Positions 1-8,129 of a stretch of DNA of 39,949 nt are shown here, in pieces (positions within the stretch are counted from its first letter, which is position 1; every line of letters starts with the position of its first letter). A model generated the notes under the pieces. The model worked only from the letters and a program-made list of their open reading frames with translations, searched no databases and was not told where the DNA came from. Location of the stretch: assembly GCF_013870595.1 (NCBI RefSeq), contig NZ_JACBWZ010000003.1, positions 1 to 39,949 on the forward strand. The letters run 5' to 3'. Origin of the DNA: Streptomyces sp. WELS2 (lineage in GTDB: Bacteria; Actinomycetota; Actinomycetes; Streptomycetales; Streptomycetaceae). Made by a program: the position numbers and the translations under genes.

Positions 1-1
1 G

Positions 2-142
2 GTGGACGCCTGGTTCGACACCACGACCGCAGCCCCGGGCGGCGACTTCGTCACCGCGGTCGTCATGGCGCTCGCCGCCGAGCTGCCGCTCGCCGCGCTG
101 TGCGGCAGGTTGGCGCTGCGGACCCTGAGGCGGCCCGCGTGA
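2..142 (+). CDS. C-terminal fragment of a hydrophobic (membrane) protein, cut by the window edge
   Basis: An open frame runs in from the left edge and stops at TGA 140-142, giving about 46 residues that end in RTLRRPA. The stretch around residues 17-42 is rich in Ala, Leu and Val and could be a membrane segment, followed by an Arg-rich tail as expected on the cytoplasmic side. Codon third positions are nearly all G/C in this frame. The protein family cannot be told from this piece. An antisense frame is also open across it, so the call is moderate only. Confidence 0.45.
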   Translation: MDAWFDTTTAAPGGDFVTAVVMALAAELPLAALCGRLALRTLRRPA

Positions 143-297
143 CGCCGACCGCCCAGCCACATGCCACGGACCGAATCGACCACCGGAGACACCATGCACC
201 GCATCACCACCGCACTCGTCGCCCCGATCCCGGCCCGGACCCGCTGGGCGCCGTCGGCGCGGGCGCCGCGTTGGCCGCCGCCTGGCGGCCGGGTGAC

Positions 298-504
298 CCA
301 TCGCTTCATGAGGATCTCGACCTGGGCGAGGGTGATGATGGTCGCGCTCCACCGGGAGCCGTCGTTGAGGTCCACGAAGACATCGACGTTGTCCACGAAC
401 TCCAAGTCCTCGCCGGCACTCGGCAGAAACGCGGCCTCGAACTGCTCTGTGTGTACGCGGTACCAGGGTCCGTCCCAGCTGCCCGGCGTTGTGCTGTGAC
501 TCAT
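298..504 (-). pseudogene. 5' part of a small conserved-type gene, 3' end lost
   Basis: On the minus strand an ATG at 504 opens a reading frame of convincing amino-acid composition for 69 residues (MSHSTTPGSWDGPWYRV at the start, then acidic and aromatic residues, ending EILMKRW). After position 298 the frame stays open but the composition turns into Arg/Gly/Pro-rich nonsense that runs antisense to other sequence and off the window. This looks like the first two thirds of a small cytoplasmic protein joined to unrelated DNA, that is a truncated gene. Function unknown. Confidence 0.45.
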
Positions 505-511
505 CGGGTGA

Positions 512-763
512 GTGTGCCGGGCCGATTCGGCCTCCTCAACCGCTTTGTTCCGCCACGCTTCCGGCGTGAACGGTGATCTCGTACCCGGTGGCCTGTGGGA
601 GCGCATAGCCCCGCTCGAAGGCGCCGCCGCTGACCCCGGCGAAAGCGACCGGAGCGACCGAACTGCCGGCGAGCGCCGGCCCACTTGCGCCGACTGTGGA
701 CATCCCTTCAAGAGCGACCGCGCTCTCGACGCTCACCGCCGCCAGGCACACCCGGAGGACTGA
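512..763 (+). CDS. Possible small protein with one C2H2 zinc-finger motif
   Basis: An 83-residue frame starts with GTG 512 (an internal GTG at 563 would give 66 residues). Its C-terminus contains Cys-x2-Cys-x12-His-x4-His, the exact spacing of a classical C2H2 finger (CADCGHPFKSDRALDAHRRQ and then AH), followed by PED and the stop. The N-terminal part is low-complexity and without features. There is no good ribosome site, and an overlapping antisense frame exists. The motif could be chance, but a perfect C2H2 spacing with the hydrophobic Phe and Leu in place is suggestive. DNA binding is not proven by one finger. Confidence 0.4.
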   Translation: MCRADSASSTALFRHASGVNGDLVPGGLWERIAPLEGAAADPGESDRSDRTAGERRPTCADCGHPFKSDRALDAHRRQAHPED

Positions 764-923
764 CTCATGCCGGTCGAGCCAGTTCCCTGCCCCCCGGACG
801 GCGGCGGTGGCACGCCTGGACACCGGCGTCGTGCGCCGGCTGCGGTAGCGCTGCGGTGCACCGCCGCACCCCGGTGCGGCGGAACCGCGGCCGGTGTGCG
901 GCCCCCGAAGCCCCGAAGGCCCG

Positions 924-2930
924 TCAGGGAACCGGCGGCACGGGTGCCCTGGCCGGGAGGAAGGTGTCTCCCGCACTCGCCGTGACATCGCCGGACTGCT
1001 GCCCGGCGGGCAGGGTGAGGACCGCGGTGCCGTCGGGGCCCGTGCGGGCGTGCAGCAGACCGATCCGCACTGTGGCGCCCTGGACGGGACGGGTGTCACC
1101 GCCGATGTCGGCGGTGACACGGCTCGTGACGACGGTCCCGTCCGGACCGGCCTGCGCTGTGGTGCTGAGCGCGAGGGGGGCGGGCCGGGGCATGGTGTCC
1201 GGGCAGGGCCCCACCTCGGGCAGCCCCTCGGCGTGCTCACCGAGCCACGACGAGGAGACGGTGCCGGTCTTCTGCACGCCCGGTTCGCCGTTCTGCGGCG
1301 CGGGAGCGATCTGCCGGTACTGGAGCGACGCCTTGAGGAAACCGGCCTGGTTGCCGGCGGCGTCGGTGGCGGTCAGGTCGTCCTGGATCGTGACCAGTGC
1401 GGTCACGCTCCCGGTGACGGTCTGCGTCCCGTTCAGGATGTAGCGGCCGTCGTCGCTGTAGCCGTGGTACTGCACGGAGAAGGCGCCCCCGAGGATGTCG
1501 CCGCCGATGGTGATCACGGCGGTGCCCGAGCTGTTCCCGTGGACGACGTGCACGCCGGGCAGGTCGAAGCTGGAGCGGTAGGACTGCGGAGTGGGCGCCC
1601 AGGAACCGACCTGCGTGGTGACGGTGGGCACGGGCGTGGTGGGCGGGCGGCCGATGCGCGCGACGATCAGCGCGCTGGGGGCGGTTCCCTTCTGTTGCAG
1701 GTAACTGTTGGCGCCGACCGCCGGCGGGACCAGGGACCGCCCCTGCAGCAGGACGCGGGTGGAGTCGGGGCTCCACGCTTGCTGCCCGGACAGGTTGTTG
1801 GCTGGCAAGGTGGTACCGCCGCCGTACGGATTGAGCGGCTGGCCCACGAGCTGTCCGTCCCCGTCGCCCGAGGGGGGCAGCAGCCACGGGCTCAGGTCGC
1901 ACGCGAAGCCGGGGCGGCTGGAGACGTAGTAGATGGCGACGACCGCCTGCGCGAGGTCGATGAACGGGCGGGTCAGCGGCATGAGTCCCAGAGGCGTCAG
2001 CCGGTGCTGGGTGCGCCACGAGGCCGTCAGCAGCGAACCGCCGTCCGGCGAGAAGGCACCGTCCTCACTCCAGTCCGGGTATCCGGTCAGCCGGGTGACG
2101 CGGCCGGTGGCCAGGTCGATCTTCTGCTGCTGCGGGACGCCGCTGGGCTGCGCGGCCAGTACGACGGCGGAACGGCCGCCGTCGGCGAAGGACTTGAACT
2201 CCTGGAGCGAGCCCCCGTTCGCCCAGTGGTCGGGATCGGTGTCCGCCGGGCCCGACGGGCCGGGCGGGTTGATCACATGCAGGTCGTCGAGGCTGTAGCC
2301 GGACTCGCCGCGCACGAGCGCGGCAACGATCATCACCAGTCCGTCCGGGCGGGTGATCGAGTACCCGAGGTGTGTCCCGTCCGGGGCGAGGTGGTAGGTT
2401 CGCCGGCCCAGGTCTGGCTCACCGACCGTGGTGTCGGCGGACAGGTCGACCGGCAGCCACTGGTGGCTTCCGCAGTCCAGCAGACTGGGGGCGCACTCCA
2501 GGACATCGACTGCGTCGCCGAGCTCGTTGGCCAGGAACATCCGCCTCCCGTCAGGGAACGCGTAGGCGAACCCGCCTGTGATCGCCGGGTGGTCGGCCAT
2601 GGAACACGTCAGGCACCGCACGTGCCGCCCGTCAGTGTCCGCGACCCACTCGCGGCCACCGTTGTAGTCCTGGAAAAGGATGTGTCGCCCGTCGGGGAAC
2701 CAGGTGGGCCCCCAGGGCATCACCCCCTGCGGCACAGGCAGCGCCTCACGCTTCACCGCGTAGAACGGCGGCACCGCGGCGCCGTCCGTCCAGCTGACCG
2801 CGGCCGACGCTCCGGGTGCCGACGACACCGCGCACGTGGCGGCTACCAGGAGGGACACCGCCGCCGATAGCACCGGCCAGCGACGGCGGCGAACGGCCCG
2901 CCCCGGCCTGGGTAGCAGGAACGATCTCAT
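924..2930 (-). CDS. Secreted beta-propeller (PD40/TolB-like) protein
   Basis: 668 residues starting at ATG 2930, chosen because GGAAGG lies a few bases upstream and the frame then begins with an Arg-rich n-region, a hydrophobic core (VLSAAVSLLVAATCAVSS) and an Ala-x-Ala cleavage site: a Sec-type signal peptide of about 45 residues. The mature part carries repeated WD40-like PD40 signatures, such as TWFPDGRHILFQ, YAFPDGRRMFLA, AFSPDGGSLL and AWSPDSTRVLL, as in TolB-type six-bladed propellers. The last 200 residues look like Ig-like or Big-type beta domains (GTAVITIGGD, TVRIGLLHARTGPDGTAVL). It is probably an extracellular carbohydrate- or protein-binding factor. No catalytic residues are recognisable. 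It stands alone and is divergent from the SIS gene. Confidence 0.75.
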   Translation of the reverse strand: MRSFLLPRPGRAVRRRRWPVLSAAVSLLVAATCAVSSAPGASAAVSWTDGAAVPPFYAVKREALPVPQGVMPWGPTWFPDGRHILFQDYNGGREWVADTDGRHVRCLTCSMADHPAITGGFAYAFPDGRRMFLANELGDAVDVLECAPSLLDCGSHQWLPVDLSADTTVGEPDLGRRTYHLAPDGTHLGYSITRPDGLVMIVAALVRGESGYSLDDLHVINPPGPSGPADTDPDHWANGGSLQEFKSFADGGRSAVVLAAQPSGVPQQQKIDLATGRVTRLTGYPDWSEDGAFSPDGGSLLTASWRTQHRLTPLGLMPLTRPFIDLAQAVVAIYYVSSRPGFACDLSPWLLPPSGDGDGQLVGQPLNPYGGGTTLPANNLSGQQAWSPDSTRVLLQGRSLVPPAVGANSYLQQKGTAPSALIVARIGRPPTTPVPTVTTQVGSWAPTPQSYRSSFDLPGVHVVHGNSSGTAVITIGGDILGGAFSVQYHGYSDDGRYILNGTQTVTGSVTALVTIQDDLTATDAAGNQAGFLKASLQYRQIAPAPQNGEPGVQKTGTVSSSWLGEHAEGLPEVGPCPDTMPRPAPLALSTTAQAGPDGTVVTSRVTADIGGDTRPVQGATVRIGLLHARTGPDGTAVLTLPAGQQSGDVTASAGDTFLPARAPVPPVP

Positions 2931-2947
2931 CTGATCACCTTCCGGAC

Positions 2948-3469
2948 GTGTGGTGCTCGACAGAGGGCTGGGGGAGGCCCTGGCTGAAGGGCGTCGGAGA
3001 CTCCCTGGCGGAGTCCCGGTGTGGACTCGTCCTTTCCCACGTCGGCGCCGGCCGCTCCAAACTCTCCGCCGAGGGTTTCGCGATGCGCCTGATGCACCTG
3101 GGACTGACGGTGCACGTCGCGGGTGACTCCACGACTCCCGCCGCAGGCCATGGGGACCTGCTGCTGGTGTGCAGGGGGTCGGGCGAGACCCCCACCACGC
3201 TGGCGATGGCGGAGAACGCCGCGCGCGCGGGCGCCCGGATCGCTGTGGTGACGGCGAATGCCGGCTCGAGCCTGGCACGGCGGGCGGACCTGCTGGTCCA
3301 CCTCGCCGAATACAGCCAGGACCACGAACCCGGCCGGTCCGCCCAGTTCGTCGGGACCCTCTTCGAACAAGGCGCCCTGTTGCTCTTCGACTCCCTGATC
3401 CTCGCCTACGAGCAGTTGTACGGCGCCGAGCCACGGGACATGCTCGCCCAGCACACCAACCTGGAATAG
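2948..3469 (+). pseudogene. SIS-domain 6-phospho-3-hexuloisomerase-like gene, N-terminus damaged
   Basis: From about 3030 to 3469 the frame reads as a clear SIS domain of the HxlB type: GAGRSKLSAEGFAMRLMHLG, then TVHVAGDSTTPA, GDLLLVCRGSGET, VVTANAGSSLARRADLLVHL and the family ending DMLAQHTNLE. HxlB isomerises hexulose-6-phosphate in the ribulose monophosphate pathway. The family normally has about 35 well-formed residues before GAGRS; here that part is poor (WCSTEGWGRPWLKGVGD) and no ribosome site fits GTG 2948. A neighbouring frame reads VVLDRGLGEALAEG, hinting at an early frameshift. No hexulose-phosphate synthase partner is present. It may be translated as a short SIS protein, but a decaying gene is more likely. 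Confidence 0.55.
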
Positions 3470-3523
3470 ACGCGGACTGACGCATGACGACGACACCAGT
3501 CGGAGATCAGCACCGGGCGGCTT

Positions 3524-4063
3524 TCACACGATGTTGATCAGGAACGGGCCGGCGGTGGAGGTGAGTCCGCTCGGTGTGGTGCAGGCCAGCAGGTCCGTGC
3601 TGGTGATCACCACCGTGTTGGTGATCGTGTGTCCCGCGTAGTCCCCTGCGGTGACGGGACCGGTGGAGACCAGCACGGTCGTTCCATCGGGCCGGACGGC
3701 CAAGGTGCTGGTGAAGGTGAAGCGCGATGGCCTCGTTCCCGGATCGCTCCACGCGATCTGCCCGCTGCCCGCGCTGCTGCCCCCCAGGCAGTTGAGGTTG
3801 CCGCTGCCCGCGAAATGGTAGGTGCCTGCGGTGTGCCGGAGGTCGAGAGACACGCACGGGCCCAGAGTTCCGGTGGAATCGACGTCGACATGCGGGGGTG
3901 GGGCGGTGAAGGTGAGCCCGGGAGTGTACGACGTGTTCTGTACGCCCAAGGGGCACGAGACCAGCCCATCCGCGGCGGCGGTGGCCGGGACCGCGGACGC
4001 AGATGGGGCAAGAGACACACCTACGGCGAACAGCCCGGTCGTCAGAGCTAACGCGAGTCGCAT
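3524..4063 (-). CDS. Small secreted protein of unknown function
   Basis: 179 residues from ATG 4063, with GAAGG upstream. The N-terminus is a signal peptide (MRLALALTTGLFAVGVSLAP, cleavage near ASA-VPA). The mature part of about 150 residues is rich in Thr, Ser, Gly and Val and predicted all-beta. Four Cys (in SCPLG, GPCVSL, NCLGG, ACTTP) could form two disulfides. Similar small secreted proteins are common in Streptomyces and are usually annotated hypothetical; I do not recognise a function. It is monocistronic, with an intergenic gap on both sides. Confidence 0.7.
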   Translation of the reverse strand: MRLALALTTGLFAVGVSLAPSASAVPATAAADGLVSCPLGVQNTSYTPGLTFTAPPPHVDVDSTGTLGPCVSLDLRHTAGTYHFAGSGNLNCLGGSSAGSGQIAWSDPGTRPSRFTFTSTLAVRPDGTTVLVSTGPVTAGDYAGHTITNTVVITSTDLLACTTPSGLTSTAGPFLINIV

Positions 4064-4384
4064 GGGAGAACACCCTTCGGTCACGGCGGCCGGAAGTCAT
4101 CGGTCGGCTCATGGCCCTGCTACGGAACCGACGACCACAAGCGCACGAGAAGGCCTCGCAGGACTGCCGGGAACGTAGCGCGCGCCCGGCCCGCTGGCAA
4201 TGTCTGGAAGCGGACGGCTGAGGTGGTCGTGGACACCCCTGGCCCAGCGACGTAATCACCAACGCGGCGGCAAAACCGCGCGCGTCCGCCTTCCTTCCCG
4301 ACAAACTCAGCTGCGGTCGCCTCGTCGGTTCCCACAGCATCGCGCATGCCGAGCCCGTCGGCTCCCGGTCGCTGGCCAGTGCGC
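4064..4384. other. Intergenic stretch without a recognisable gene
   Basis: About 320 bases between the small secreted protein and the end of the leftward operon. Short frames exist on both strands, but none has a start with a ribosome site or convincing composition. The part next to 4063 must hold the promoter of the secreted-protein gene. I see nothing else. Confidence 0.5.
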
Positions 4385-4597
4385 TCACCTCAAACGCTCC
4401 GAAGAGCCGACGGCTGCGGAGGCGTCCTTGATGTCGTACGGCTGCTGCGGCGCGCGGTAGTCCCGGACGGGCACATGGTCCGGGGTCAGCGCCCCGATGG
4501 CCCGCCTCTCGTCGGCGCCAGGCGGCGAGCGCGAGCCCGGCTGCGGCGGCCAGGCGCTCGGCGTGCGTGCTGCTGCGAACGGCCGGGTGCGCCTCAT
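4385..4597 (-). CDS. Possible small coupled ORF at the end of the operon, perhaps frameshifted
   Basis: ATG 4597 overlaps the stop of the UbiB-like gene in an ATGA, the same coupling used elsewhere in this operon. The 70-residue product ends with a plausible segment (LTPDHVPVRDYRAPQQPYDI). Its N-terminal third is Pro/Arg-rich, while the +1 frame over the same bases reads ERLAAAAGLALAAWRRR, which looks like a genuine membrane-anchor helix. A one-base frameshift, natural or from sequencing, would join the two halves into one small membrane protein. No family recognised. Confidence 0.4.
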   Translation of the reverse strand: MRRTRPFAAARTPSAWPPQPGSRSPPGADERRAIGALTPDHVPVRDYRAPQQPYDIKDASAAVGSSERLR

Positions 4598-6120
4598 CGC
4601 CGTCGGTGTTGTGACGCGCGCCAGACCAGCGCCGCGAGGCCGACTGCCTGGAGGACACGCCGCAGACGTGCGTCGGCCCGGTCGTCTCGCGGGGAGAGGC
4701 GTTGTTTGGCGGCCTGGGCCACCTGGATGGTCAGATCCTGGTTGGAGATGTCGCGGATGATGCCACGGATCTCGCCGGGCGTGGACAGACTGCTGATGAG
4801 CCCTTCCATCAAGGTGCGGGCCACCTGTTGTTCCGACGAGGCTTCACGCAGGTATGCGGTGACGATCGCGCGTATCTCCTCACGGAAGACGTCGGTCACG
4901 GACAGCTCCGGTGCCAGGTAGCGCACGGAGCCTTCGGCGTTGGCGAAGGACTTGCCCAGGATGGAGATCATGGAGCTGGTCTGGATGCCTCTGCGGGTGG
5001 AGCTGGTGAGGACGGAGGTGAGGGTCGCACCGAAGTTGAGCTCTTCCAAAGAGGCCGAGGTGATCCTGGGGACGAGTGCGGCCATGTCCTGGGTGAAGGA
5101 CGAGACGTCGGCCCAGGGGGTGACCTTGCCCATCTCCACCCATGCCTTGGCGAGTGCGTGGCCGTCGTTCTGGGAGAGGCTGAGCAGGCCGAGCATCAAG
5201 GACATGCTCTGCCGGCGGTCGATGTGACCGATCATGCCCCAGTCGATGACGGTGGCTGGGCGGCCGGCGGCGACGAAGATGTTGCCCGGGTGGGGATCTG
5301 CGTGGAAGGTCATATCGATGAAGTAGCCGTGGAACATAAAGGCGAGCAACTGCCGCCCGATTTCTTTGCGTTCGACCTGGGAAAAGGACTCCGGATTCGC
5401 GTCGCGGATGCTGGTGCCGGCGGCGAGGCTCTGGATGAGCACCTTGGGGGTGGCGTCGAGCGGCCGGGGAACGGTGACAAGGCTGAAGTGGCGGGCGGCG
5501 AGGCGGGCCCGTTCCATGTTGCGGGCCTCCAGGGTGAAGTCGAGTTCCGGGCGCATGGCGTCGAATACGACACCGAGCATGGCATCGACATCGATGGTGG
5601 CGTTGAACGCCGGTGCCCGTTTGGCGAAGAAACGTGCCAGGCGGCGCAGGGTCTTCATATCCTGCTCCACCAAGAAGCGGATTCCGGGCCGCTGGACTTT
5701 GACCGCCACCGGGCGGCCGTCGGTCAGCGTCGCGGCGTAGACCTGGGCCAGGGAGGCGGTGCCGATGGGGTGTGCGGTGTCGAAGCGGTGGAAACGCCGG
5801 TGCCAGTTGCGGCCGAGGCTTTCTTCGAGTACTGGCTCCAGCAGGTGAAAGGGCAGCACGGCGGCACGGTCGTGGAGGTGTTCCAGTTCCTTGGCTACGG
5901 GCGCGGCCACGATGTCGGGGCGGGTCGACAGGATCTGGCCCACCTTCATGTAGAGCGGTCCGAGCGCCTCGAACGCCTGCCGTACGGCTACCGCGTCGGT
6001 CACTTCCCCGGAGGTGCCGCTGGCCCTGTCACCCGGCATGTCCGAAAGGCCCTTGCGGACCGACGCGTGAACGATGTGGTAGGCGATCCGGGCGAGCAGG
6101 CGGGTGCGTGCGGGGTTCAC
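4594..6120 (-). CDS. UbiB/AarF/ABC1-family atypical kinase
   Basis: 508 residues from GTG 6120, which overlaps the stop of the preceding acyltransferase gene (GTGA), so translation is coupled. The ABC1/UbiB hallmarks are all present: KxGQ motif (K59VGQ, in LYMKVGQILSTRPD), Ala-rich loop (GTASLAQVY, 120-128), ATP-binding Lys in VAVKVQRPG (141), catalytic loop HADPHPGN (273-280) and D293-W-G in place of DFG. The family is linked to isoprenoid/ubiquinone-type lipid metabolism and has ATPase or kinase activity at membranes. The hydrophobic C-terminus could bind membrane. Its place behind a WS/DGAT gene and a PKS suggests handling of a hydrophobic product, but its substrate is unknown. Length is typical. 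Family confidence high, role low. Confidence 0.88.
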   Translation of the reverse strand: MNPARTRLLARIAYHIVHASVRKGLSDMPGDRASGTSGEVTDAVAVRQAFEALGPLYMKVGQILSTRPDIVAAPVAKELEHLHDRAAVLPFHLLEPVLEESLGRNWHRRFHRFDTAHPIGTASLAQVYAATLTDGRPVAVKVQRPGIRFLVEQDMKTLRRLARFFAKRAPAFNATIDVDAMLGVVFDAMRPELDFTLEARNMERARLAARHFSLVTVPRPLDATPKVLIQSLAAGTSIRDANPESFSQVERKEIGRQLLAFMFHGYFIDMTFHADPHPGNIFVAAGRPATVIDWGMIGHIDRRQSMSLMLGLLSLSQNDGHALAKAWVEMGKVTPWADVSSFTQDMAALVPRITSASLEELNFGATLTSVLTSSTRRGIQTSSMISILGKSFANAEGSVRYLAPELSVTDVFREEIRAIVTAYLREASSEQQVARTLMEGLISSLSTPGEIRGIIRDISNQDLTIQVAQAAKQRLSPRDDRADARLRRVLQAVGLAALVWRASQHRRR

Positions 6121-7532
6121 CAGCCGGGTCGCCCGGTCTTCCCGCCGTCGGCCGGGCGGGGGCCGGCCGGGTCGGCCAGTTCCCTGACGGCCCGACAGAT
6201 ATGGTCGGCGACGAGGTGCGAGTCGGGGATCACGGTGGGGTCGACGTTGACGGCGATGTGGCAGGTGTCCTGGTAGGACATGAGAGTGACGGTGACGGCC
6301 GAGCCCAGGGTGGGAGCGATGGCGTAGATTTCGCCGATGCGGTGGCCGTTGATCGACGCCGCGGACGTCGGTCCCGGCATGTTGCTGACCACGAACTCGT
6401 GGGTGGCGCACAGTCGCAGGAACACCGCTTCGAAGAGGGGGCGTGGCACCAAAGGGCACAGCCTGGCGATGGCGCCCATCCAGTCGGCGGAGTCGTGGTG
6501 GTAGCTGTCCCGGACGGCCCGCCGCACGGCGCGGATGCGGGTATGCACGTCAAGGAGTTCGGCTTGGACCGCGAAGCGGACGATGAACCAGTGGTTTCCT
6601 TGGCTGCGGGAGTCGTGTGCCGTCGCCTGGGGCGGGCGGCCGTAGGGCGAGAAGACACGCATGCGACGGCGGCGTACGCCGTGGTGCGTGTTGTAGCGGC
6701 GGCAGCCCTCCGTGACGGCGGCGACGAGTGCGTCGTGGACGGTACCCCCTGACGCGGTGGCGAGCTTCTTGACGGCTGACAGGGGCACTGTGGTGGTGAA
6801 GAAGTGCCGGCGGAACTGGCCGCCTGCCGCCGGTGCGGGGTGCGGGAGGTCGAGCATGTCGAGGGTGGCCCGGCCCAGGAAGCGCGCGGCTTTGAGGAGG
6901 CGGCGGCCGCGGGGGGACGACGGTACGGGCCGTTCCCCCCGGGGTGTGGAGGCTGCTCCCGCGGGCATGGGGCTGACCACCTGCCACGGTGCGCCGGCTG
7001 CCGGTGCTCCACGGGACCGGGTGCCGGTCTCCGCGGTGGCCTGGCGCAGGAAGATCTCGCGCAGCCGGATGCCGTCGGCGATACTGTGGGAGATCTTCAG
7101 GACATAGGCGGTTCCGCCGTCCTCCAAGCCGGTGAGGAGATAGCCGTTCCATGGGGACCGGCCCTGGGGGAAGGGGACTTCGGCCAGGACCTCGGCCGTG
7201 TCGAAGGTGTCCCGGCGGGTCCCCTCGCCTCCCACCTCGACACGCTGGAGGTGGTTCAGGAGGGAGAATTCCTCGTCCGGGACCCAGCGCGGTCGTCTCC
7301 CGGGGCCGCGGCCGGGAACCACCCGACTGCGAAGGCGAGGCATCGCGGCGCTGAGCCCTTCATGCCACAGGGTGAACTCCTCCCAGGACACTTCGTCCTC
7401 GAAGAACATGACGACGACGATGATGGGCCGGGCACGCCGTCCGGACTCCAGACGCCAGACCATGTGGTCCTTGGCGCTCATCTCGTCCGTTTCGGTCGCG
7501 CTCGCAGGGGGTCGGGTGGTGTCCGCGGTCAC
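6117..7532 (-). CDS. WS/DGAT-type O-acyltransferase
   Basis: 471 residues from ATG 7532. The family fold is recognisable: the HHxxxDG active-site motif appears as S148-H149-S-I-A-D153-G, where the second, catalytic His and the Asp-Gly are kept and the first His is Ser. Further on are SNMPGP, typical of the C-terminal half, and NVDPTVIPD near the end. WS/DGAT enzymes join an acyl-CoA to a long-chain alcohol or diacylglycerol. A loop of about 40 Pro/Arg/Ser-rich residues (near 170-215) links the two halves. It lies 9 bases after the Cys/His-rich gene and overlaps the kinase gene. In context it may esterify the PKS-derived chain or an alcohol made by the clustered dehydrogenases (inference). Confidence 0.85.
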   Translation of the reverse strand: MTADTTRPPASATETDEMSAKDHMVWRLESGRRARPIIVVVMFFEDEVSWEEFTLWHEGLSAAMPRLRSRVVPGRGPGRRPRWVPDEEFSLLNHLQRVEVGGEGTRRDTFDTAEVLAEVPFPQGRSPWNGYLLTGLEDGGTAYVLKISHSIADGIRLREIFLRQATAETGTRSRGAPAAGAPWQVVSPMPAGAASTPRGERPVPSSPRGRRLLKAARFLGRATLDMLDLPHPAPAAGGQFRRHFFTTTVPLSAVKKLATASGGTVHDALVAAVTEGCRRYNTHHGVRRRRMRVFSPYGRPPQATAHDSRSQGNHWFIVRFAVQAELLDVHTRIRAVRRAVRDSYHHDSADWMGAIARLCPLVPRPLFEAVFLRLCATHEFVVSNMPGPTSAASINGHRIGEIYAIAPTLGSAVTVTLMSYQDTCHIAVNVDPTVIPDSHLVADHICRAVRELADPAGPRPADGGKTGRPGW

Positions 7533-7541
7533 GGCGTCTCC

Positions 7542-8063
7542 TCAACGGTTCCGTTCGGATTCCTTGCGGGGCTTGGGGCGCCGGTGGTGTTTCTTGCCGG
7601 GGCGGTGGTGTCCGTGGCCGTCGTGGTCGTTTCCGCACGGGCAGTCGGCGTGGCGGTACCGCTCGCCGCATCCGTCGCGGCAACACTCGTCGCCGCAGCA
7701 GCCGTCGGTGGTCTCCCGCCACCAGTCCGAGTGCCGGCACGGTGTGTTGTGCTCGTCGTGGCACGGGTTGCCGTGCTGGTCGCATCGGCATCCGCGGTGC
7801 GGACGGTGTTCCCGCCGCTCGCAGCACCGGCACTGCCATCGCCCGCACCGGCAGTCGTCGCGGTGGTCCCACCGGGAATCGTCCCAGCCGAACTCGTCGT
7901 TCTCCCACCGTGCGTCGTCGTGGCGGCAGTACCGTTCACCGGGCCACTCCCGGCAGGTGGTTCCATGGCGTGGCTCGTAGCCGCCGAGCACCTCGCCGAC
8001 GATCTCCTGGACGCCGTCCAGCATGTCGGCCATGGCGCGGCCGAGTCCTGCGGTCCTGTACAC
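7542..8063 (-). CDS. Cys/His-rich protein, probable metal binder, no family recognised
   Basis: 173 residues from GTG 8063, preceded by a perfect AAGGAGGA at about 6 bases, so this is a translated gene. The first 35 residues form a likely helix (GLGRAMADMLDGVQEIVGEV). The rest contains about 18 Cys and 16 His, nearly a fifth of the protein, in pairs such as CRC, CRCC, CCGDECC, CPC and GHGHH, together with many Trp, Asp and Arg, and ends in a basic tail (KKHHRRPKPRKESERNR). No standard zinc-ribbon, ferredoxin or metallothionein spacing dominates. It lies between the KR-DH PKS gene and the acyltransferase gene, in the same operon. Metal storage, metal delivery to an oxidase, or a scaffold role are all possible; none is shown. 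Confidence 0.85.
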   Translation of the reverse strand: MYRTAGLGRAMADMLDGVQEIVGEVLGGYEPRHGTTCREWPGERYCRHDDARWENDEFGWDDSRWDHRDDCRCGRWQCRCCERREHRPHRGCRCDQHGNPCHDEHNTPCRHSDWWRETTDGCCGDECCRDGCGERYRHADCPCGNDHDGHGHHRPGKKHHRRPKPRKESERNR

Positions 8064-8129
8064 CGGGTTCCTCCTTCTTGCCGTTGTGGCTCGCTTGTTG
8101 TGACAGAGGGCGATGGTTGCTCGCCGCCT

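Noticed and set aside
894-2870. Long plus-strand frame opposite the secreted beta-propeller gene
   Set aside because: Gly/Val/Arg-rich antisense shadow of a high-GC gene; the minus strand has a signal peptide, propeller repeats and a ribosome site.
4702-6276. 524-codon plus-strand frame opposite the UbiB-like gene
   Set aside because: Antisense shadow; the minus strand carries all ABC1 kinase motifs.
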